From Mantis religiosa (taxonomy: Eukaryota > Arthropoda > Insecta > Mantodea > Mantidae), in assembly GCA_030765055.1 (NCBI GenBank), contig JAUKNK010001196.1, positions 1-64,000 of the forward strand: DNA of 64,000 nucleotides, in the 5' to 3' direction. Made by a program: the position numbers and the translations under genes. The notes beneath the pieces were generated by a model. That model made no database searches, was not told where the DNA came from, and was given only the letters and a program-made list of their open reading frames with translations. This document shows, piece after piece, positions 1 to 8,100 of this stretch. Positions within the stretch are counted from its first letter, which is position 1, and each line of letters begins with the position of its first letter.

Positions 1-1124
1 TCCTAGACTATCTCCTAGATAGTCCTAGACTATCTCCTAGATGGTCCTAGACTATCTCCTAGATAGTCCTAGACAAATCCTAGATAGTCCTACACTAGAC
101 CCTTGTAAGTCCTAGACTATCTCCTAGATAGTCCTACACAAATCCTAGATAGTTCTAGACTAGATTCTAGATAGTCCTAGACAAATCCTAGATAGTCCCT
201 AGACTAGATCCTAGATAGTCCTAGACTATCTCCTAGATAGTCCTAGACTATATCCTAGATAGTCCTAGACTATCTCCTAGATAGTCCCTAGACTAATCCT
301 AGATATTCCTAGACATATCCTAGATAGTCCCTAGACAGTCCCGGACTATTTCCTACATAGTCCTAGACTATCTCCTAGATAATCCTAGACTATCTCCTAG
401 ATAGTCCTAGAAAAATCCTAGATGGTACTAGACTAGATCCTAGATAGTCATAGACTATCTCCTAGATAATCCTAGACTAGATCCTAGATAGTCCTTTACT
501 ATCTCCTAGATAGTCCTAGACTATCTCCTAGATAGTCCTAGACTATCTGCTAGATAGTCCTAGACAAATCCTAGATAGGCCTAGACTAGATCCTAGATAG
601 TCCTAGACTATCTCCTAAATAGTCCTAGGACTATCTCCTAGATAGTCCTAGACCAATCCTAGATAGTCCCTAGACTATCTCCGAGATAATCCTAGACTAT
701 CTCCTAGATAGTTCTGGACAAATCCTAGATTGTCCTAGACTATCTCCTAAATAGTCCTAGACAAATCCTAGATAGTCCTAGACTAGACCCTAGATAGTCC
801 TAGACTATCTACTAGATAGTCCTAGACAAATCCTAGATAGTCCTTGCCTAGACTCTAGATAGTCCTAGACTATCTCCTAGATAGTCCTAGACAAATCCTA
901 GATAGTCCTAGACTATCTCCTAGATAGTCCTAGACAAATCCTAGATAGTCCTAGGACTATCTCCTAGATAGTCCTAGGCAAATCCTAGATAGTCCTCGAC
1001 TAGATCCTAGATAGTCCTAGACAAATCCTAGATAGACCTAGTCTAGATTCTAAATAGTCCTAGACTATCTCCTAGATTGTCCTCGACAAATCCTAGATAG
1101 TCCTACACTAGATCCTAGATAGTC
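1..1124. repeat. Block A minisatellite (22/21 bp), unit 1, 5' truncated by window
   Basis: Tandem minisatellite. The 22-bp consensus is arm GACTATCT, spacer CCT, arm AGATAGTC, spacer CTA; the arms are exact reverse complements. Interspersed variants replace the first arm with GACAAAT (giving 21 bp), GACTAGAT or GACTAGAC. This copy differs from unit 2 by several one-base run extensions (CCC for CC at 197-199, 286-288, 329-331, 668-670 and 1124-1126; GG for G at 628-629 and 954-955). No gene is visible. Confidence 0.95.
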
Positions 1125-2558
1125 CCTAGATGAGCTGCTAGATAAACCTAGATGAGCACCTAGATAATCCTAGATGAGCTCCTAGATAGTCCCTAGATGA
1201 GCTCCTAGATGAGCTCCTAGATAAACCTAGATGAGCTCCTAGATAGTCCTAGATGAGCTCCTAGGTAAACCTAGATGAGCTCCTAGATAGTCCTAGATGA
1301 GCTGCTAGATAAACCTAGATGAGCACCTAGATAAAACCTAGATGATCTCCTAGATATTCCCAGATGAGCTCCTAGATAAACCTAGATTAGCTCCTAGATA
1401 AACCTAGATGAGCTCCTAGATAGGCCTAGATGAGCTCCTAGATAAACCTAGAAGAGCTCCCAGATATACCTAGATGAGCCTCTATATAGTCCTAGATGAG
1501 CTACTAGATAGTCCTAGATGGGCCCCTAAATAAACCTAGATGAGCTCCTCTATAGTCCTAGATGAGCTACCAGATAGTCCTAGATGAGCTCATAGATAAA
1601 CCTAGATGAGCTCCTAGATAGTCCTAGATGAGCTCATCGATAAACCTAGGTGACCTCCTAGATAGTCCTAGATGAGCTCATAGATTAACCCAGATGAGCT
1701 CCTAGATGGTCCCTATATGAGCTCCTAGATAAACCTAGATGAGCTCCTAGATAAACAGGTTAGCTCCTTGATGGTCCTAGATAGTCCAAGATGAGCTCCT
1801 AGATAAAACCTAGATGATCTCCTAGATAGTCCTAGATGAGCTACTAGTTATTCCTAGATGAGCTCCTAGATAAACCTAGATGAGCCCTAGATAAACCTAG
1901 ATGAGCTCCTAGATAAACCTAGATGAGCTCCTAGATAGTCCTAGACGAGCTTCTGGATAGTCCTAGACGAGCTCCTAGATAGTCCTAGATGAGCTCCTTG
2001 ATAGTCATAGAGGAGCTCCTAGATAGTCCTAGATGAGCTCCTTGATAGTCCTAGATGAGCTCCTAGATAGTCCCAGATGAGCTCCTAGATAAAGCTAGAT
2101 GAGCTCCTAGATAGTCATAGATGAGATCCTAGATAAACCTAGATGAGCTCCTAGATAAACCTAGATGAGCTCCTAGATAGTCCTTGATGAGCTCCTAGAT
2201 AGTCCAAGATGAGCTCCTAGATAAGCCTAGATGAGCTCCTTGATAAACCTAGATGAGCTCCTAGATAAACGTAGATGAGCTCCTAGATAAACCTAGATGA
2301 GCTCCTAGATAGGCCTAGATCAGCTCCTAGATAGTCCTGATGAGCTCCTAGATAAACCTAGATGAGATCCTAGACAAACCTAGATGAGTACCTAGATGAG
2401 CTCCTAGATAGTCCCAGATAAGCTCCTAGATAGTCCTAGACGAGCTCCTAGATGATCCTAGACGAGATCCTAGATAAACCTAAATGAGCTCCTAGATAAA
2501 CCTAGATGATGTCCTAGATAGTCCTAGATGAGCTAGTAGATAGTCCTAGATGAGCTCA
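1125..2558. repeat. Block B minisatellite (22 bp, GAGCTC type), unit 1
   Basis: About 65 copies of a 22-bp monomer with the block A skeleton: spacers CCT and CTA retained, arms changed to GATGAGCT and AGATAAAC or AGATAGTC. Most copies contain GAGCTC (a SacI site). The monomer no longer has the dyad symmetry of block A. Copies are more diverged from one another than in block A. One-base run-length differences from other units occur at 1191-1193, 1333-1336, 1711-1713, 1805-1808 and 1885-1887. No gene is visible. Confidence 0.94.
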
Positions 2559-3609
2559 ACCAGCAACTCCTTAACAAACAAAATGTACTATATAACCGCT
2601 CCGAGAAGCTGTAATTAACTTTAAAATATATTATAAACGAACCAGCAACTCCTTAACAAACAAAACTTACTATAGAACCGCTCCGAGAAGTTGTAATTAA
2701 CATTAAAATACATTAGAAACGAACCAGCAACTCCTCAACAAACAAAACCTACTATATAACCGCTCCCAGAAATTCTAATTAACCTTAAAATACATCAACA
2801 ACGCTACACAATACTCTTACGATGCTTAATATACTTTATAAACGAACCAACAACCTCTTCAGAAACAAAACTTGCGATATAAGCGCTGCTAGAAAGTGTA
2901 ATTAACCTTCAAAACACTTCTACAATCCTCTATAATCCTCTGGGGACGTTTAAAACACTTTAAATACGATCCACAAACCTCTAATCAAGTAGCAAATTGT
3001 ATAAAACCGCTTCGAAAAATTCCAAGTAACCTTAAAATGCTTCAACAAGATTTTACAATCCTCCGAGAAAGCTTAAGTTCCTTATAAAACCAAGCGAAAA
3101 CCTCTATACAAACAAATAATGCCATAAAAACGCTTCCAAGAGCTCTAGGTAAACACATATTCCTTCAAATCAGCTGCAATATACTCTGAACAAGCGTAAA
3201 ATACTTAAACAACGATTCAAACATCTCTAAAGAAGCATTAAGTTATATAAAACCGTTCCGCAAATCAGTAAATTAACATAAAATAGTTTAAATCCCGTCC
3301 CAAAACACCTATATAACCTTAGAATACTTTAGAAGAAGCTTAAAATATCTTCAAACCCTTGTAAGTTGCTGTAAAGAAAGAATACGTAGCTTAAAAGCAG
3401 CATATAAAACCGACCTGGAAACTTAAATAGCTTAAAAGGCCGTCAAGACACCTCGAAAAACGGTCGAATACATTAAAACAGCTCCAAAATGCACTATATG
3501 AGCATTTAATTCTTATATATCGCTTCGAAAACCTTTAAATGAACATAAAAACAATCCTACAACTTGTAAAGAAGCTGAAAAATCAATAAAGACATCGAAT
3601 ATAAACAAA
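2559..3609. repeat. Block C-left: 82-bp AT-rich satellite decaying to ~123-bp repeats, unit 1
   Basis: Three clear 82-bp monomers begin at 2559, 2641 and 2723, each starting ACCAGCAACTCC, with CCGCTCC near the middle and ending in TAAACGA or similar. Further left-to-right the repeat decays. Landmark variants of AACCGCTTC recur at about 2881, 3005, 3128, 3251, 3408 and 3519, so the interval lengthens to about 123 bp before becoming irregular. Stop codons are frequent in all frames seen and no gene is recognised. An AATAAA at 3585-3590 lies just before the core. Confidence 0.88.
3603..3609. repeat. 7-bp direct repeat AAACAAA, left of core (possible target-site duplication)
   Basis: AAACAAA at 3603-3609 abuts the first G of the CpG-rich core. 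The same seven bases occur at 4383-4389 immediately after it. This fits a target-site duplication around a 773-bp insertion. However, AAACAAA is low-complexity and is also part of the 82-bp satellite monomer, so chance or pre-existing homology is possible. Confidence 0.4.
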
Positions 3610-3702
3610 GGCTGCGTAGCTACGAAGAGGCACAGAGACTGTCACAGATGCTCATTTCTTCCGTGACCCTATGATGGCTGGCTGCGAGAAGAAGGCTGTC
3701 TC

Positions 3703-3710
3703 TGACGTCA
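3703..3710. promoter_or_regulatory. Full CRE palindrome TGACGTCA
   Basis: This exact 8-bp CREB/ATF consensus is preserved in each unit, starting at 12134, 20001, 28432, 36819, 45184, 53549 and 61936. It lies in the right arm region of an imperfect inverted repeat (TTCCGTGAC at 3659-3667 against GTCACGAAA at 3707-3715, one mismatch). Binding is inferred from the motif only. Confidence 0.5.
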
Positions 3711-3919
3711 CGAAACATGGCGCTGGTTTGTTTACATTGTGTCTCGTGCTATTTACGTGTTATTTAAGCGATATTTAAGTGTTTCCTCGCTCTGCAAGTG
3801 TTAAATCTTGTCATCGTAAGCGGTAACTGTCGTCCCCTCGCTAGTAAGAGTGCCGGTCAGTGCGTGGAGTGCGGAAATCGTTGTGTATTTGTGACTTTAA
3901 CCTCTCGCGCTGGCAGACA

Positions 3920-3930
3920 TTGGGCGGGAA
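3920..3930 (+). promoter_or_regulatory. E2F-like site TTGGGCGGGAA
   Basis: It contains GCGGGAA, the half of the E2F consensus that is usually conserved, within a CpG-rich stretch between the CRE and the possible splice donor. It is a short motif with moderate chance expectation; the supporting point is co-occurrence with the CRE and NRF-1-type sites. Confidence 0.3.
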
Positions 3931-3976
3931 GGCGTCTGCAGCACCAGGCGACAGAAATTCATTAATATTTACGCAG

Positions 3977-4041
3977 GTAGGCCCTCCCCAGCGGTGCTAA
4001 CAATGTCGCTTGCCCGGTATGTCTTCCTATACGTCTTGCAG
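3977..4041 (+). other. Possible 65-nt intron (donor GTAGGC, branch TGCTAAC, acceptor TTGCAG)
   Basis: CAG/GTAGGC matches a metazoan 5' splice site. TGCTAAC at 3995-4001 resembles a branch point, about 41 nt from the AG at 4040-4041, and a pyrimidine-leaning stretch (GTCTTCCTAT) precedes the AG. Size and order suit a minimal intron on the plus strand. The acceptor tract is interrupted by purines, so the donor may instead mark the start of a longer intron truncated on capture. No transcript evidence is available. Confidence 0.3.
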
Positions 4042-4043
4042 TG

Positions 4044-4088
4044 ACATCGTGGTTTCTACCTACTCAAATATGAGAGAAATCACGATGT
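4044..4088 (+). other. 14-bp-stem hairpin with 17-nt loop in the core
   Basis: ACATCGTGGTTTCT (4044-4057) faces AGAAATCACGATGT (4075-4088). All 14 positions pair if one G-U wobble (4052/4080) is allowed. It starts three bases after the possible acceptor AG. It could be a structured RNA element or part of a small element; no function is assigned. Confidence 0.55.
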
Positions 4089-4123
4089 TTTCTGGGGACA
4101 CCTATAGGGCACATTCCGGAGGA

Positions 4124-4144
4124 GGTGGGGGCAGAGCCCCCACC
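4124..4144 (+). other. 9-bp GC hairpin (GGTGGGGGC / GCCCCCACC)
   Basis: A perfect 9-bp stem with loop AGA, almost all G-C, lies 36 nt after the previous hairpin. There is no T-run behind it, so it is not a bacterial-type terminator. A stable local RNA or DNA structure is likely. Confidence 0.6.
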
Positions 4145-4190
4145 CTCCCTGCCCGAAATGGCGTTTTTTCCATGTGGAAACTATCTCCAA

Positions 4191-4200
4191 GCGCATGCGC
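4191..4200. promoter_or_regulatory. NRF-1-type palindrome GCGCATGCGC
   Basis: This is the central palindrome of the NRF-1 (insect Ewg) consensus, an element of CpG-rich housekeeping and bidirectional promoters in animals. The base after it (A) also fits; the base before it (A) does not. Copies start at 12622, 20489, 28920, 37307, 45672, 54037 and 62424. Confidence 0.45.
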
Positions 4201-4382
4201 ACTGGCCTCTTTTCTTGCCAACGCTACCTTCAGGGAATTAAAAGTACTTCTCGCTCGAGTTTTACCCAAGTCGCCCCGCCCGCGTCGTCTGCCTAGGCTG
4301 CGTGTACCGGATCCGAATCCCTATCGATCCACGGATCTTACGGCTCCATCGTTCATTATCTTACGTACTTCTGACATGCGGG

Positions 4383-4556
4383 AAACAAAACCTGCTATAC
4401 AACCGCTCCGAGAAGTTGGAATTTACATTAAAATATATTGTAAACGAACCAGCAACTCCTTAAAAAACAAATCCTGGTATATAACAACTCCGAAAAGTTT
4501 TAATTAATATTAAAATATAAAATAAACGAACCAATAACTCCTATTCCTACTCCAGC
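4383..4556. repeat. Block C-right: 82-bp satellite resumed, unit 1
   Basis: The sequence re-enters the 82-bp monomer partway (AAACAAAACCTGCTATACAA, then CCGCTCCGAGAAG). It runs to a new ACCAGCAACTCC start at 4447, then a second monomer start (ACCAATAACTCC) that breaks off where block D begins. It shows that the core interrupts a once continuous 82-bp array. It begins with the second AAACAAA (4383-4389). Confidence 0.85.
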
Positions 4557-5197
4557 AACTACTACTATATATAACATTACTACTACTATATATAACAACA
4601 CTACTACTATATATAACATTACTACTACTATATATAACATCACTACTACTATATATAACATTACTACTACTATATATAACATCACTACTACTATATATAA
4701 CATTACTACTACTATATATAACAATACTACTACTATATATAACATTACTACTACTATATATAACAATACTACTACTATATATATCATTACTACTACTATA
4801 TATAACAACACTACTACTATATATAACATTACTACTACTATATATAACAATACTACTACTATATATAACTTTACTACTACTATATATAACAACACTACTA
4901 CTATATATAACATTACTACTACTATATATAACAACACTACTACTATATATAACAACACTACTACTATATATAACAACACTACTACTATAGATAACATTAC
5001 TACTACTATATATAACATTACTACTACTATATATAACAACACTACTACTATATATAACAACACTACTACTATATATAACAACACTACTACTATATATAAC
5101 ATTACTAATACTATATATAACATTACTACTACTATATATAACATTACTACTACTATATATAACAACACTACTACTATATATAACATTACTACTACTA
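4557..5197. repeat. Block D: 21-bp TATATA minisatellite (30 copies), unit 1
   Basis: Thirty 21-bp repeats (three ACT triplets followed by ATATATAACATT or ATATATAACAAC and similar), then a short ACT run that passes into block A at CTAGATAG. Because 21 is divisible by three, one minus-strand frame is open across the array (5186 down to 4500). It reads as 30 heptapeptides of the (M/L)LYIVVV type plus an 18-residue tail. Other minus-strand frames hit TAG in every repeat. It is a repeat artefact rather than a credible gene: no unique domain and a purely hydrophobic heptad. Confidence 0.95.
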
Positions 5198-8100
5198 CTA
5201 GATAGTCCTAGATTATCTCCTAGATAGTCCTAGACTATCTCCTAGATAGTCCTAGACTATCTCCTAGATAGTCCTAGACAAATCCTAGATAGTCCTAGAC
5301 TATCTCCTAAATAGTCCTAGACTATCTCCTAGATAGTCCTAGACAAATCCTAGATAGTCCTAGACTATCTCCGAGATAATCCTAGACTATCTCCTAGATA
5401 GTCCTGGACAAATCCTAGATTGTCCTAGACTATCTCCTAGATAGTCCTAGACAAATCCTAGATAGTCCTAGACTAGACCCTAGATAGTCCTAGACTATCT
5501 CCTAGATAGTCCTAGACAAATCCTAGATAGTCCTAGACTAGACCCCAGATAGTCCTAGACTATCTCCTAGATAGTCCTGGACAAATCCTAGATTGTCCTA
5601 GACTATCTCCTAGATAGTCCTAGACAAATCCTAGATAGTCCTAGACTAGACCCTAGATAGTCCTAGACCATCTCCAAGATAGTCCTAGACTATCCCTTAG
5701 ATAGTCCTAGACTATCTCCTAGATAGTCCTAGACAAATCCTAGATAGGCCTAGACTAGATCCTAGATAGTCCTAGATTAGATACTAGATAGTCCTAGACA
5801 AATCTTAGATAGTCCTAGACTATCTCCTAGATAGTCCTAGACTATCTCCTAGATAGTCCTAGACTATCTCCTAGATAGTCCTAGACAAATCCTAGATAGT
5901 CCTAGACTATCTCCTAGATAGTCCTAGACTATCTCCTAGATAGTCCTAGACTATCTCCTAGATAGTCCTAGACTATCTCCTAGATAGTTCTAGACAAATC
6001 CTAGATAGTACTAGACTATCTCCTAGATAGTCCTAGACTATCTCCTAGATAGTCCTAGACTATCTCCTAGAAAGTCCTAGACTATCTCCTAGATAGTCCT
6101 AGACTATCTCCTAGATGGTCCTAGACTATCTCCTAGATAGTCCTAGACAAATCCTAGATAGTCCTACACTAGACCCTAGTTAGTCCTAGACTATCTCCTA
6201 GATAGTCCTACACAAATCCTAGATAGTTCTAGACTAGATTCTAGATAGTCCTAGACAAATAATAGATAGTCCTAGACTAGATCCTAGATAGTCCTAGACT
6301 ATCTCCTAGATAGTCCTAGACTAGATTCTAGATAGTCCTAGACTATCTCCTAGATACTCCTAGACAAATCCTAGATGGTGCTTGACTATCTCCTAGATAG
6401 TCCTAGACTATCTCCTAGATAGTCCTAGACTATCTCCTAGATAGTCCTAGACTATCTCCTAGATAGTCCTAGACTATCTCCTAGATAGTCCTAGACAAAT
6501 CCTAGATAGTCCTAGACTATCTCTTAGATAGTCCTAGACTATCTCCTAGATAGTCCTAGACTATCTCCTAGATAGTCCTAGACTATATCCTAGATAGTCA
6601 TAGACGATCTCCTAGATAGTCCTAGACAAATCCTAGATAGGCCTAGACTAGATCCTAGATAGTCCTAGACTAGATACTGGATTGTCTTAGACAAATCCTA
6701 GATAGTCCTAGACTATCTCCTAGATAGTCCTGGACTATCTCCTAGATAGTCCTAGACTATCTCCTATATAGTCCTAGACAAATCCTAGATATTCCTAGAC
6801 AAATACTAGATAGTCCTAGACTATCTCCTAGATAGTCCTAGACTATCTCCTAGATGGTCCTAGACTATCTCCTAGATAGTCCTAGACTAACTCCTAGATA
6901 GTCCTAGACAAATCCTAGATAGTCCTAGACTAGATCCTAGATAGTCCCAGACTATCTCCTAGATAGTCCTACACAAATCCTAGATAGTCCTAGACAAATC
7001 CTAGTTAGTCCTAGACTAGATCCTAGATAGTCCTAGACTAGATCCTAGATAGTCCTAGACAAATCCTAGATAGTCCTAGACAAATCCTAGTTAGTCCTAG
7101 ACTAGATCCTAGATAGTCCTAGACTAGATCCTAGATAGTCCTTGACAAGTCCTAGATAGTGCTAGACTATCTTCTAGATAGTCCTAGACTAGATCCTAGA
7201 TAGTCCTAGACTAGATCCTAGATAGTCCTAGACTATCTCCTAGATAGTCCTAGACAAATCCTAGATAGTCCTAGACAAATCCTAGATAGTCCTAGACAAA
7301 TCCTAGTTAGTCCTAGACTAGATCCTAGATAGTCCTAGATTAGATACTAGATAGTCCTAGAAAAATCCTAGATAGTCCTAGACTATCTCCTAGATAGTCC
7401 TAGACTGTCTCCTAGATAGTCCTAGACTATCTCCTAGATAGTTCTAGACAAATTCTAGATAGTACTAGACTATCTCCTAGATAGTCCTAGACTATCTCCT
7501 AGATAGTCCTAGACTATCTCCTAGATAGTCCTAGACTATCTCCTAGATAGTCCTAGGCCAATCCTAGATAGTACTACACTAGACCCTAGATAGTCCTAGA
7601 CTATCTCCTAGATAGTCCTAGACTAGATTCTAGATAGTCCTAGACTATCTCCTTGATACTCCTAGACAAATCCTAGATGGTCCTTGACTATCTCCTAGAT
7701 AGTCCTAGACTATCTCCTAGATAGTCCTAGACTATCTCCTAGATAGTCCTAGACAAATCCTAGATAGTCCTAGACTATCTCTTAGATAGTCCTAGACTAT
7801 CTCCTAGATAGTCCTAGACTATCTCCTAGATAGTCCTAGACTATATCCTAGATAGTCCTAGACGATCTCCTAGATAGTCCTAGACAAATCCTAGATAGGC
7901 CTAGACTAGATCCTAGATAGTCCTAGACTAGATACTAGATTGTCTTAGACAAATCCTAGATAGTCCTAGACTATCTCCTAGATAGTCCTGGACTATCTCC
8001 TAGATAGTCCTAGACTATCTCCTATATAGTCCTAGACAAATCCTAGATATTCCTAGACAAATACTAGATAGTCCTAGACTATCTCCTAGATAGTCCTAGA

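Larger units (their letters stand above)
3610..4382. other. CpG-rich non-repetitive core (captured promoter or insertion), unit 1
   Basis: 773 bp of GC- and CpG-rich sequence, unlike everything else in the unit. It carries a palindrome CGTAGCTACG (3615-3624), a full CRE (3703-3710), an E2F-like TTGGGCGGGAA (3920-3930), a donor-like CAG/GTAGGC (3976/3977), a branch-like TGCTAAC, an acceptor-like TTGCAG (ending 4041), two RNA-type hairpins (4044-4088, 4124-4144), an NRF-1-type palindrome (4191-4200) and a run CGCCCCGCCCGCG (4273-4285). No terminal inverted repeats or transposase were seen. My reading is a promoter plus first-exon fragment of a host gene, or a non-autonomous element, inserted in the 82-bp satellite and then amplified. 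The source gene is not recognised. Confidence 0.7.
4019..4507 (+). other. 162-codon ORF from first ATG, doubtful coding, repeated in every unit
   Basis: From ATG 4019 (G at -3) the frame is open to TAA at 4505-4507; an upstream TTG at 4010 would add three codons. The translation begins MSSYTSCSD, has a glycine run, then a basic proline/arginine stretch (KSPRPRRLPRLR), and its last ~40 residues are read through 82-bp satellite. No domain, signal peptide or membrane segment is recognised. The proposed intron would remove this ATG and leave ATG 4070. AATAAA at 4521-4526 lies 14 nt after the stop. The same ORF (including its TTG) occupies 12441-12938, 20308-20805, 28739-29236, 37126-37623, 45491-45988, 53856-54353 and 62243-62740. 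Identical copies reflect array homogenisation, not selection. I regard it as probably non-coding. Confidence 0.2.

Noticed and set aside
3717..3767. Short ORF of 16 codons beginning ATGGCGCTGG just after the CRE
   Set aside because: The start context is acceptable, but the length is within chance expectation and no family is recognised; at most an upstream ORF.
4003..4044. 13-codon ORF starting at ATG 4003 (MSLARYVFLYVLQ)
   Set aside because: Too short, lies inside the possible intron, and ends at the acceptor-like site.
4124..4144. Rho-independent terminator
   Set aside because: A strong GC hairpin but without a following T tract, and the setting is eukaryotic.
3610..4382. rRNA, tRNA or snRNA gene in the core, making this an rDNA or snRNA repeat
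   Set aside because: No cloverleaf, no conserved rRNA stretch and no T-run terminator recognised; the ~8.4 kb unit has no room for 18S/28S outside the minisatellites.
3610..4382. Core as a DNA transposon with terminal inverted repeats
   Set aside because: The ends (GGCTGCGTAG and ACATGCGGG) are not inverted copies of each other; only the short AAACAAA direct repeats support an insertion, so no transposon class is assigned.
4019..4507. Conservation of the plus-strand ORF in eight copies as evidence of selection
   Set aside because: The surrounding non-coding DNA is equally identical between units, so identity reflects recent homogenisation and says nothing about coding constraint.
1..5000. 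CRISPR array
   Set aside because: The repeats are directly contiguous 22/21-bp monomers without unique spacers, no cas genes are present, and the DNA is of eukaryotic satellite type.
4500..5186. Minus-strand ORF of 228 codons (and its seven copies) as a membrane protein gene
   Set aside because: It is a translation of a 21-bp minisatellite; the open frame follows from the repeat length, there is no unique sequence beyond an 18-residue satellite-derived tail, and no promoter is visible.
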